Assembly: GCA_905213905.1 (NCBI GenBank)
Contig: CAJMKD010000042.1
Location: forward strand, 1-16,672
Direction of reading: 5' to 3'
DNA: 16,672 nt
Source of the DNA: an uncultured Sutterella sp.
GTDB lineage: Bacteria > Pseudomonadota > Gammaproteobacteria > Burkholderiales > Burkholderiaceae_F
In this document: positions 1-6,457 of the stretch, one piece after another
Layout: each line of letters starts with the position of its first letter
How positions within the stretch are numbered: position 1 is the stretch's first letter
Made by a program: the position numbers and the translations under genes
The notes under the pieces: model-generated
What the model saw: only the letters and a program-made list of their open reading frames with translations
Databases searched by the model: none
What the model was told of the DNA's origin: nothing

Positions 1-753
1 CAGTGCGGTGATTGCACTCATTGCGTAGACTCCGTTTGCCTGCATCGTCTTGATGTCTGCCTGAATTCCTGCACCTCCACTTGAATCACTTCCGGCGATT
101 GAAAGTGCTGTCTTTTTTTTCATAAGTTCTGCCCACTCTCTACAATACCAGTCTGCTTCTCTCCGAACCTCTTCCTGGTCATCCTTACTTGTTTCATCAT
201 AGATTCCTACAACCTGGAACCCTGCCTGCTTTGCAGTACGGATTGCATGAATGACATCTTCGAATACACCCCTCTTCTCCTGACGGGTTCCGTGATAATC
301 TGCAGCCCGCAGATAAAAATCCTGCTTCGTCTTTCCCGCACCGACCTCTTCACAGGTAAAGATCCGGTCAAAATATTTTGCAATTCCCAGACGCTCAAAT
401 GCCATCTCTATCTCTTTTTTATTATTGGATGATGCAACCGTCATTGGGATATTATGCTTATCAAGCTTTTCCAGAAGCTCCTTCGCTCCACTCTTTAATA
501 GTGCGGTTTTCTTATAATAATTGCTGATGATGTCCAGAACTCCCTGCACAATTTCTTCCGGCTCCTGGGACAGATGATAATGTTCTTTTACATATGCTGC
601 ACCTTCCTGGATGCTCATTGTAAATAACACCGTCCCAAGATCCGGCTCTGCCTCTATACCGATACTGTTCAGATAACGGACTCCTACGTCTTCCCAGATC
701 TCCATGGAATCCAGAAGGGTTCCGTCTACATCAAATATTGCTCCTTTTATCAT
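1..753 (-). CDS. HAD-IA phosphatase fused in frame to ThiD (HMP/HMP-P kinase), partial
   Basis: One uninterrupted frame of 251 codons runs off the left edge. Residues 1-210 are a HAD-superfamily subfamily IA phosphatase. Motif I is FDVDGTLLDS (D8, D10), motif II is VASSN, a lysine lies in GAGKTKQDFYL, and an acidic motif IV occurs in VFEDVIHAIRTAKQAG. From residue 211 (MKKKTALSIAGSDSSGGAG, bases 123 to 1) the protein becomes the N-terminus of ThiD, which phosphorylates hydroxymethylpyrimidine and its monophosphate in thiamine synthesis. I checked every codon between the two parts and found no stop, so this is a true fusion; Met211 could still serve as an internal start. The ATG overlaps the thiE stop (ATGA), with AGGAGA 12 nt upstream, which implies translational coupling. 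From family knowledge, HAD-IA/IB genes clustered with or fused to thiamine genes have been shown to act as thiamine-monophosphate phosphatases (one from Dorea, as I recall). That role here is inference. Confidence 0.9.
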   Translation of the reverse strand, partial: MIKGAIFDVDGTLLDSMEIWEDVGVRYLNSIGIEAEPDLGTVLFTMSIQEGAAYVKEHYHLSQEPEEIVQGVLDIISNYYKKTALLKSGAKELLEKLDKHNIPMTVASSNNKKEIEMAFERLGIAKYFDRIFTCEEVGAGKTKQDFYLRAADYHGTRQEKRGVFEDVIHAIRTAKQAGFQVVGIYDETSKDDQEEVRREADWYCREWAELMKKKTALSIAGSDSSGGAGIQADIKTMQANGVYAMSAITAL

Positions 754-1418
754 GCTTTCACCATTTCTCCTGTTAAATTTTTTAGTTTCTCTGTCGCTTT
801 TTTAATATCTTTTTCTGCAAATATCGCACTGATCACGGCAATTCCACAGATTCCGGTTCCTGCAAGCTCTGATACATTTTCTTTATTGATTCCGCCGATT
901 GCGATTACCGGAATGTCTACCGCATCACAGATTGCTTTTAATGTCTCACGACTTACCTCAGCAACATCGGCTTTCGAATCTGTATGGAATACTGCTCCGA
1001 CTCCCAGATAATCAGCTCCTCTCTTTTCGGCAAGAACTGCCTGTTCTACCGTCTGTGCAGATACACCGATGATCTTATCCGGTCCAAGCATTGCTCTTAC
1101 GTCGTCTGCTTCCATATCACTCTGTCCGACATGTACACCATCGGCGTCCATTTCCAGTGCAATATCTACATTGTCATTGATCACAAACGGCACCCGGTAT
1201 CTGGCACAAAGTTCTTTGATTTCTTTTGCTTCTTTCAGGAAATGTGCTTCATCCAGTTCTTTTTCTCTCAGCTGTACGAATGTCGTACCGCCTTCCAGCG
1301 TTTTCTCTACCTGACTGTATAACGTCTCACCATTTAACCAGTGGCGATCTGTCACCGCATTCAGAAGTAAATCATCTTTTTTCATCTTTTTACACATATG
1401 TTCTGTCTTCTCCTTCAT
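750..1418 (-). CDS. thiE: Thiamine-phosphate synthase ThiE
   Basis: ThiE condenses HMP pyrophosphate with thiazole phosphate to give thiamine monophosphate in the cytoplasm. The TIM-barrel family signature is clear: NAVTDRHWL at the start, TTFVQLREKE for phosphate and pyrimidine binding, FVINDNVDIALEMDADGVHV, GQSD, IIGVSAQT, YLGVGAVFHT, IPVIAIGGI and GIAVISAIF near the end. The frame is open upstream to base 1535, but that would overlap thiM by about 98 nt, so the longest start is rejected. I chose the ATG at 1418, 19 nt past the thiM stop, with AAGGAG overlapping that stop. ATGs at 1397 (AAGGAG 12 nt upstream) and 1385 (giving the usual family length of about 211 residues) remain possible. 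The 3' end overlaps the HAD-ThiD start by four bases. Confidence 0.95.
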   Translation of the reverse strand: MKEKTEHMCKKMKKDDLLLNAVTDRHWLNGETLYSQVEKTLEGGTTFVQLREKELDEAHFLKEAKEIKELCARYRVPFVINDNVDIALEMDADGVHVGQSDMEADDVRAMLGPDKIIGVSAQTVEQAVLAEKRGADYLGVGAVFHTDSKADVAEVSRETLKAICDAVDIPVIAIGGINKENVSELAGTGICGIAVISAIFAEKDIKKATEKLKNLTGEMVKA

Positions 1419-1437
1419 CTGATCTTTTTCGAGCTCC

Positions 1438-2259
1438 TTATCTGATCTCATATTTTGCACCTTTATCCAATGTCTCTTTATCCATATTGTAGATAGCATC
1501 AATGATACGGTTGCGGTAAGTAGCGTTACCGTCACCTTTCTGCATATAACTCCATCCGATCTCTCCGGCCAGCCCCATTGTACATACAGCTGCTGCAGCT
1601 GCTTCCAGTTTCTGTTCCGGATTCGCTGTTAAGAACGCTGTCATCATTCCCGATAACTGACATCCTGTTCCCGTAATCTTTCCCATCTCCGGACGACCGT
1701 TGCGGATCACATAGCATCGGTCTGCATCACTTACCAGGTCAATCGCACCTGTAATCGCAACGATACATCCCGCCTTTTTGGCAAATGCTTTGGCAAATGC
1801 AATACCTTCTTCCAGATTCTCTTCTGTTACGGCATCTGTCACATCTGCATCTACCCCTTTTGTTGTTCCGCTGCCCTGTGCCAGTGTTTTTACTTCCGAG
1901 ATATTTCCACGGATCACATCGAACCTGATCTTCTCCATCAGTTCTACAGCTGTATTCGTCCGAAGTGTGCTCGCTCCTGCTCCGACCGGATCCAATAACG
2001 TTGCATGCCCCAACTCATTGGCACGCGCTCCGGCTGCGAACATTCCCTCAATACTTCTTTTGCTCAAAGTACCAATGTTGATATTCAGCCCTCCGCAGAT
2101 TGAAGTGATTTCCTTTACATCCTCCGGTTCATCTGACATGTTCGGACTTCCGCCACAGGCTAACAATACATTTGCAACGTCATTTACCGTTACATAATTG
2201 GTGATGTTGTGTACCAACGGTACATTCTTTCTTACATTTTCGATACAGTTTCCTAACAT
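1438..2259 (-). CDS. thiM: Hydroxyethylthiazole kinase ThiM
   Basis: ThiM phosphorylates the thiazole alcohol (4-methyl-5-hydroxyethylthiazole), a salvage step that feeds ThiE. The 273-residue product has the family length and landmarks: VPLVHNITNYVTVNDVAN near the N-terminus, GGSPNMSDEPEDV, LLDPVGAGAS for the substrate pocket, VIRGNISE, VAITGAIDLV, and GKITGTGCQLSG carrying the conserved cysteine and anion hole. A strong ribosome site (AGGAGGAAG) ends about 6 nt before the ATG. It is the first gene after the TPP riboswitch and terminator, so thiazole salvage heads the operon. No de novo thiazole genes (thiG, thiH, thiF, thiS) are seen in the window, which fits a salvage-type pathway, though they could lie elsewhere. 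Confidence 0.96.
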   Translation of the reverse strand: MLGNCIENVRKNVPLVHNITNYVTVNDVANVLLACGGSPNMSDEPEDVKEITSICGGLNINIGTLSKRSIEGMFAAGARANELGHATLLDPVGAGASTLRTNTAVELMEKIRFDVIRGNISEVKTLAQGSGTTKGVDADVTDAVTEENLEEGIAFAKAFAKKAGCIVAITGAIDLVSDADRCYVIRNGRPEMGKITGTGCQLSGMMTAFLTANPEQKLEAAAAAVCTMGLAGEIGWSYMQKGDGNATYRNRIIDAIYNMDKETLDKGAKYEIR

Positions 2260-2304
2260 ATTTTCTTCCTCCTGTTATTCATGTATTCCCGATTTTTCCA
2301 TCTA

Positions 2305-2333
2305 CAGGACCTGCCACCTCCAGGGCCTGCCAC
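2305..2333 (-). repeat. Imperfect 13-bp tandem direct repeat in the thiM leader
   Basis: On the minus strand GTGGCAGGCCCTG (2333-2321) and GTGGCAGGTCCTG (2317-2305) differ at one base and repeat every 16 bp. The first copy also takes part in a small hairpin (CTGCC AGT GGCAG). It lies between the riboswitch terminator and thiM. The function is unknown; it may be slippage, a recombination scar or a leader structure. Confidence 0.6.
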
Positions 2334-2391
2334 TGGCAGCCCCTTACGGATACTTTGGTAACTGGCAACTCCTTTCGAATGCATGGCAATC

Positions 2392-2432
2392 AAAAAAGGA
2401 CAGATCTACCTGTTTTTCAGATACATCTGCCC
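2392..2432 (-). terminator. Intrinsic terminator of the TPP riboswitch
   Basis: Read on the minus strand, GGGCAGAT pairs with ATCTGTCC (8 bp, one G-U). After a single G-G mismatch, TATCTG pairs with CAGGTA around an AAAAA loop. Six Ts follow immediately. It lies directly downstream of the riboswitch aptamer and upstream of thiM, so it is the likely expression platform, formed when TPP is bound. The antiterminator partner was not resolved by eye. Confidence 0.85.
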
Positions 2433-2445
2433 TGTCGGCAACTTT

Positions 2446-2536
2446 TCTTTCCCTACGTTGGCATGATCCAAATCAGGTTCCCGGGTCAAGACATCTTTAG
2501 TCTACTCTCAGCCTGCTCAGATTACGGACTCCCCTT
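2446..2536 (-). promoter_or_regulatory. TPP (THI-box) riboswitch aptamer
   Basis: The minus strand shows the THI-box core elements in the expected order: GGGGAGTCC at the 5' side, GCTGAGA, GACCCGGGAACCTGAT, then GGATCATGCCAACGTAGGGAAA. The CUGAGA and ACCUGAU elements that grip the pyrimidine and the AUGCC..CGUAGGGAA helix all match the family. It sits about 10 nt after a predicted transcription start and about 190 nt before thiM. With its following terminator it should attenuate thiM-thiE-HAD/thiD when TPP is plentiful. Confidence 0.95.
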
Positions 2537-2553
2537 TTCCTTTAATGATCTCT

Positions 2554-2582
2554 ATTATACTACGCTTTTAATATTTGCGCAA
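2554..2582 (-). promoter_or_regulatory. Sigma-70-type promoter for the thi operon
   Basis: On the minus strand TTGCGC (2582-2577) and a perfect TATAAT (2559-2554) are separated by exactly 17 bp. The -35 element lies within the last codons of greA (Leu-Arg) and the -10 lies just past its stop. The expected start of transcription is near base 2547, immediately before the riboswitch. Confidence 0.75.
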
Positions 2583-3071
2583 TGTATCATGACTGTCATC
2601 TGTTGTATTGTCAATATTTTTTATCACAACATAATACCCGTCATTTCCGTTTGTCCTGACAAGCACACGGTCTCCGACTTTATGTCCCTGTATTGCTTTT
2701 CCGAGCGGCGATTCGATACTGATCAGTCCCTGAAGAGAATTTCCGCGGATACTGGTCACGAGACGATATGTCTCTGTCTCATCATCATCTTCAAAATAGA
2801 CCTCGACCGTATTATTGATTCCGACTTCATCTGCTTTCGATGTATCTGATACGATCTTCGCATTCTTAAGCATTCTCTCCAGATAACGGATACGGCTTTC
2901 ATTTCGGTTCTTATCCTGTTTTGCTGCCTTGTACTCAAAGTTCTCGCTTAAGTCGCCCTGCGCTCTTGCCTCTTTTACAGCTTCCAGTTCTTTCTTACGC
3001 ACAACAATCTTGCGGTATTCAATCTCTTCTTTGATCTTCTTAACATCACTTTCGGTTAACTGTTCTCCCAT
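2568..3071 (-). CDS. greA: GreA/GreB-family transcript cleavage factor
   Basis: This 167-residue protein rescues backtracked RNA polymerase by stimulating cleavage of the nascent transcript through the secondary channel. The N-terminal coiled coil (residues about 5-80) holds the tip motif RAQGDLSENFEYKAAK with the conserved acidic residues. The C-terminal FKBP-like domain carries SPLGKAIQGHKVGDRV. The length is slightly above the usual 158, from a C-terminal tail of about ten residues that hosts the thi promoter -35. The start ATG has only a weak ribosome site (GGGA). A dedicated promoter lies upstream. GreA and GreB are not cleanly separable by eye, but GreA is the expected paralogue in Firmicutes. 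Confidence 0.93.
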   Translation of the reverse strand: MGEQLTESDVKKIKEEIEYRKIVVRKKELEAVKEARAQGDLSENFEYKAAKQDKNRNESRIRYLERMLKNAKIVSDTSKADEVGINNTVEVYFEDDDETETYRLVTSIRGNSLQGLISIESPLGKAIQGHKVGDRVLVRTNGNDGYYVVIKNIDNTTDDSHDTLRKY

Positions 3072-3101
3072 GAAAATGCACTTCCCTTCTTCTCTCCGTA
3101 T

Positions 3102-3130
3102 ATTATAATACTCTGATACACGCTCTGCAA
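3102..3130 (-). promoter_or_regulatory. Sigma-70-type promoter for greA
   Basis: On the minus strand TTGCAG (3130-3125) is followed after exactly 17 bp by TATAAT (3107-3102), about 31 bp before the greA ATG. It lies in the short gap between the HAD fragment stop and greA. Confidence 0.75.
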
Positions 3131-3133
3131 ATT

Positions 3134-3259
3134 CTAAATCAATCCATAATGCTCCATCGCCTTATAAAGCCCGTCATTCTCCACTGTATCCGTAATGTAT
3201 TCTGCATATGGCTCCAGAACCGGATCATGATGCCCCATGATCACTCCATGTCCGGCAGC
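3134..3259 (-). pseudogene. C-terminal fragment of a Cof-type HAD-IIB phosphatase, cut by an assembly join
   Basis: The last 41 codons of a minus-strand gene are present. The residues AAGHGVIMGHHDPVLEP followed by a segment ending DTVENDGLYKAMEHYGLI match the C-terminus of Cof-type HAD hydrolases, where the GDGxND motif is followed by an AAGxGVAMGNA-like stretch and a TDxxxxDGVxKAL ending. The frame continues upstream to 3568, but beyond base 3259 it is only the antisense of purL and loses all HAD character. In its own genome the gene would precede greA. I treat it as truncated by a false join rather than as a natural pseudogene. Confidence 0.7.
3243..3259. other. Chimeric join 1: 17-bp sequence readable as both HAD and purL
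   Basis: The 17 bases ACTCCATGTCCGGCAGC make sense in both parents: on the minus strand as HAD codons AAGHGV, and on the plus strand as the purL motif SMSGS. Left of it only the HAD reading is meaningful; right of it only purL is. GC content and coding strand both change here. This is the signature of an assembler or a template switch crossing on a short shared word. Confidence 0.75.
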
Positions 3260-3904
3260 TTTGAAGGCCTGGATGTTCCCACCACGCTGGTCAGCTTTGC
3301 CCCCGCCATTGGCAACACCGCCAACGTCATGAGCCCTGAGTTCAAGAAAGCCAACAGCTCTGTTGTCATCCTGAAGCCGCAGTACAAGGACGGCATGCCG
3401 GAGAGCGGCAGCCTGCTTTCCATCTACAAGATCGTGGAGCAGATGATCGAAGAGGGCATGGTGGCATCTGCCTGCGCCGTGGGCTACGGCGGCATTGCCG
3501 AGGCCCTGTTCAAGATGGGCCTGGGCAACCGCATCGGCTTCAAGATGCGCGCTGATATGCCCACCCACCGGATGTTCGAGCCCATGTACGGCTCCATCGT
3601 GCTGGAAATGGTTTCTGATTCCCCCGCAGGCGAGCTGCTGGGCGAGACCACCAGGGAGTATACCTTTGAAAGCTGCGGCGAGACGCTGGATATGGCAGAG
3701 CTGCAGGAAATCTGGGAGAGCAAGCTGGAGCCTGTGTACCCCTACCGCAAGGCAGGCCCCACCGTGGAAAAGATCAACGGCAAGCTGAACGCCCCCGCTG
3801 CCCCCAAGATCGGTGTGGCAAAGCCCAAGGTGATCATTCCCGTGTTCCCCGGCACCAACTGCGAGTACGACAGCGCCCGCGCCGTCATGCGCGCCGGCAC
3901 CGCC
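3245..3904 (+). CDS. purL: Phosphoribosylformylglycinamidine synthase PurL, internal fragment
   Basis: About 220 codons of a large single-chain FGAM synthase, the fourth step of purine synthesis (FGAR + glutamine + ATP to FGAM). The sequence begins within the ATP-binding motif (G-x-DSMSGSFE), continues through LDVPTTLVSFAPAIGN, MSPEFKKANSSVV and GYGGIAEALFKMGLGNR, passes the linker LQEIWESKLEPVYPYR, and enters the glutamine amidotransferase domain at KVIIPVFPGTNCEYDSARA. That order (synthetase, then GATase) is typical of the long PurL of Firmicutes. Both ends are missing: the first about 900 residues and the rest of the GATase domain, including its catalytic Cys-His-Glu. The frame runs into a stop at 3926-3928 after a few nonsense codons. 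Codon use (GCC, CTG, GGC) differs sharply from the thi region to the left. Confidence 0.85.
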
Positions 3905-3925
3905 TCCCTAAAACACTTTCCGCCA
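3897..3925. other. Chimeric join 2: purL to conjugation region
   Basis: The purL reading stays convincing up to about codon RAGT (base 3901) and then becomes SLKHFPP and a stop. Everything after about 3925 is proteobacterial. I could not pin the join more closely, and no long shared word is obvious. Confidence 0.6.
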
Positions 3926-4932
3926 TGAAATCCATCGCCAGCCTCTTTTCCGCTTCTTCTTCCACAAACCTTGCGGCTCTCGCTTTTGCTGAAAGCCGAG
4001 CCGCTTCAGCAACGAGCCTTCACGATTTAGAAAGCCGGAGCGCGTCTCGCTCGCCGGCACGGGCGAGCGCGATCCCCAATTCGCCTGCCTTTTTCTCGGC
4101 GGTCTTTTCACCGGCTGTCTGCGCCTGCCTCATCGCCGCGAGCGTGCTCGCCGGCCCCGCTGCTGCGACTGAAAATCCGGAACCAGCGGCAGCTGCTGCT
4201 GCCTCGCCCGTGCATCAAAAGACCTCGGCACCCAAATTCGTGCGCCGAAGCGACGATGCTTCGCTCCTTCGCTTCGGCATTTCGGCGAGCCATGCCAGCC
4301 GCATCGCTTTTGCGGACGGTGAGCGCATCGAAAGCGCCGTCTGGGACCAGCAGGATCTCGACCTCAAGACCGATTCTTCTTCCGGTCAGATCTTCGTGCG
4401 GCCGAAGCGCGAAGGCGAAATCATGATCTACGTGACGACGGAATCGGGGGAAACCGCAGCGATCGTGCTCGAAGCCGGCCTCGAGAAGTCGCCGCAGAAC
4501 ATTCTTCTTGAACGCACAGCGCCAAAGGATGCCGTCCCGATGTCGGGCGACGATTCACGTCCTGCGAGCATGCTCGCGCCGTCGCCGGCCCCCGACTTCA
4601 TCGCCGCCGTGAAGCGCCTCGCACGCTTGGCGGCGCTTGAAAAAGAAGCGCCTGACGTCATGAAGCGCGCAAGCTGCCCAAAGCCCTCTGCTTCGCTCGC
4701 GAATGCGCTCGAGAAGCTCGCGCGGCTCCACCCTTTGGTCGAAACGTGCTGGACGAGCCGGGACCTCACGGCTGTCGTGCTTCGTCTGCGGAATCCTTCA
4801 GCGGTCCCGATGCGCATCCGCGAAGCTGCGCTCACAGGACCCACTGTCGCTGCGATTGCTTCTGAAAAGACGACGCTTCGACTCGGCGAAAGCGCCCGCC
4901 TCATTTACATGGAGGTGATCGGCAATGATTGA
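3925..4932 (+). CDS. traK: F-type conjugal transfer protein TraK (secretin-like), N-terminus uncertain
   Basis: TraK is the periplasmic, secretin-like (VirB9-type) ring protein of F-type type IV secretion systems, bridging the TraV lipoprotein and TraB. Residues about 112-185 (LRFGISASHASRIAFADGER, then GQIFVRPKREGEIMIYVTTE) match the TraK N-domain. Residues about 276-332 (SRDLTAVVLRLRNPSAVPMR and LRLGESARLIYMEV) match its C-domain. A hydrophobic signal-peptide-like stretch lies at residues about 53-82, far from the N-terminus and preceded by about 50 low-complexity Ser/Ala residues. There is no ribosome site before the ATG, and no other ATG, GTG or TTG lies in frame before the signal segment. 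The true start may therefore have been lost at the adjacent join. At 335 residues it exceeds F TraK (about 242). It overlaps traB by 8 nt. Confidence 0.82.
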   Translation: MKSIASLFSASSSTNLAALAFAESRAASATSLHDLESRSASRSPARASAIPNSPAFFSAVFSPAVCACLIAASVLAGPAAATENPEPAAAAAASPVHQKTSAPKFVRRSDDASLLRFGISASHASRIAFADGERIESAVWDQQDLDLKTDSSSGQIFVRPKREGEIMIYVTTESGETAAIVLEAGLEKSPQNILLERTAPKDAVPMSGDDSRPASMLAPSPAPDFIAAVKRLARLAALEKEAPDVMKRASCPKPSASLANALEKLARLHPLVETCWTSRDLTAVVLRLRNPSAVPMRIREAALTGPTVAAIASEKTTLRLGESARLIYMEVIGND

Positions 4933-6328
4933 AAGAGAGCGAACCGACCGCGGGGAGCCTGACGCGAGGAAGCTGGGTGCACGCCAGTCGACACAGAAAA
5001 GCCGGCCGAGAGAGCGCTTCGCCGCTGCCTTCTCCAATAAGCGTCGGCAAAGAACGCAGACAGCTGCCGCCCTCGGCATAGTCGGCGGTCTCGCAGCGCT
5101 CTCGCTGTGGGCTGTTTTTGAAAACCCCGACGAAGGGAAAGCGAAGAAAAGCAAGGCGCCGCCCGCAGCCGCCATTGCCATCCATCCCGATTACGTTCAG
5201 CGAGAAACCTACATCCGGAAGTCCGAAGCCAAAATTGATGAAATCGCGAAGAGCGTTTCGGCGCTCTCTCAGGAGCTTCGCAGCCTTCGAAAGGACCTCG
5301 ACGCGACAACGAAGCGCTTTTCGGAGGCGATCGGCCGGCAGAACGACACGCTCGCAACGCTCGAAGAGCAGCAAGCAAAGGAAGCCCAGGAAAAAGCAGC
5401 TGAAGCCGAGGCGCGGGAAACCGCCGCCGGAGGCGCCGCTTCTTCACTCGGCAGCGAAGCCGACTTCGGCGACCTTGACGCAGCCATTCTCTCGTCGGGC
5501 GAAGAAGACGGACGGTCAGGCCTCGGCAGCGCTTCGATGCCTCGCGCCGCACCTCAGCTCACTGTCGCAACACTCGCTGCCCCGGCGGACCGGCGCCGCG
5601 CGGCGAATCCCGAGAAGGCGCACGACGCACCGCCGAAGCCCCGCTATGCGCCTGCGCCATGGCTCGCACCCGACGCGCCGATTGCCGTCAACCGCGCGCC
5701 AGGGAGCACCATTGCAACGTATCTGCCGCCCGGCGCTTTTGCCCGAGCCACGCTCCTCACCGGCGTCTATGCCTCGACGGGCGGCGCGGCTTCCGATCCG
5801 ATGCCCGTCCTCATGAAGGTCGAAAACGCCGCCATTCTTCCCAACAAGTGGCGCACCAACATCGATGCCTGCATGCTGACGGGCGCAGCCACCGGGGATC
5901 TTTCAAGCGAGCGCGTGCAGATCCGGCTCGACAGACTCTCCTGCGTCGGGAAGAACGGCGAAACGCTCGACGTTCGAATTTCAGGCTACGCCGTGGGCGC
6001 GGACGGCAAGGTCGGCATTCGAGGGCGGCTCGTGACGCGAAGCGGACAGGCCATCGCCGCCGCGATTTCGACTTCCATGCTCCAGGGAATCGGGCGCGCG
6101 GTGTCGCTCTCGTCCCAAACGACGACAACCTCGCTCTCTTCCGGGACGCAGACCGTTGACTACGCCAACGCCTGGCGCGGCGGGCTCGGCGACGGCTTCG
6201 CGAAGGGCATGGACCGCATCAGCGCTTATTTCCTGCGGCTCGCCGAAAAGATTCTCCCCGTGCTCGAGGTTGATGCAGGGAGCCCCGTCGACATTGTCGT
6301 GAGCCAGGGCGTGCGTCTTTCCGACTAA
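4925..6328 (+). CDS. traB: F-type conjugal transfer protein TraB (VirB10-like)
   Basis: TraB spans the envelope and links the inner membrane to the outer-membrane core of the mating channel. The 467-residue product has the family layout: a basic cytoplasmic N-terminus, one membrane segment (residues about 47-65), a coiled coil (about 92-165), a Pro/Ala-rich linker (about 200-260) and a C-terminal VirB10-type barrel. The barrel starts at YLPPGAFARATLLTGVYAST and includes CMLTGAATGDLSSERVQIRL with two cysteines (316, 340) that resemble the pair in F TraB. Length is close to F TraB (475). The ATG at 4925 lies inside the end of traK with GGAGG 9 nt upstream, so the two are coupled. A terminator 50 bp downstream ends the transcript, so traV is not in this transcript as the window stands. 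Confidence 0.92.
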   Translation: MIERERTDRGEPDARKLGARQSTQKSRPRERFAAAFSNKRRQRTQTAAALGIVGGLAALSLWAVFENPDEGKAKKSKAPPAAAIAIHPDYVQRETYIRKSEAKIDEIAKSVSALSQELRSLRKDLDATTKRFSEAIGRQNDTLATLEEQQAKEAQEKAAEAEARETAAGGAASSLGSEADFGDLDAAILSSGEEDGRSGLGSASMPRAAPQLTVATLAAPADRRRAANPEKAHDAPPKPRYAPAPWLAPDAPIAVNRAPGSTIATYLPPGAFARATLLTGVYASTGGAASDPMPVLMKVENAAILPNKWRTNIDACMLTGAATGDLSSERVQIRLDRLSCVGKNGETLDVRISGYAVGADGKVGIRGRLVTRSGQAIAAAISTSMLQGIGRAVSLSSQTTTTSLSSGTQTVDYANAWRGGLGDGFAKGMDRISAYFLRLAEKILPVLEVDAGSPVDIVVSQGVRLSD

Positions 6329-6376
6329 GCCCGCCTTCGCGACGATCCATGGCGTCTCGCTCGCGGCAGCAGCAGC

Positions 6377-6412
6377 AAAAAGCCCCGAAGACGAAATGTC
6401 GACGGGGCTTTT
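6377..6412. terminator. Bidirectional intrinsic terminator between convergent traB and gsiB
   Basis: AAAAGCCCCG pairs with CGGGGCTTTT (10 bp) around a 15-nt spacer. A-run and T-run flank the GC stem on both sides, so it works in both directions. It sits 49 bp after the traB stop and 46 bp after the gsiB stop on the other strand. Confidence 0.88.
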
Positions 6413-6457
6413 CATTATGCGTTGAAGCTTCTCAGGAGAAGCGAGCGCAGCAATCCG

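Noticed and set aside
1449..1535. Longer thiE start at 1535
   Set aside because: It would overlap thiM by about 98 nt and add residues with no ThiE similarity; better starts lie at 1418, 1397 and 1385.
3260..3568. Upstream part of the minus-strand HAD frame
   Set aside because: Beyond base 3259 the frame is only antisense of purL and has no HAD motif, so it is not a longer HAD gene.
4048..4069. Hairpin CGCTCGCC..GGCGAGCG as a terminator
   Set aside because: An 8-bp stem without a T-run on either strand, inside an open frame; expected by chance in such GC-rich repeats.
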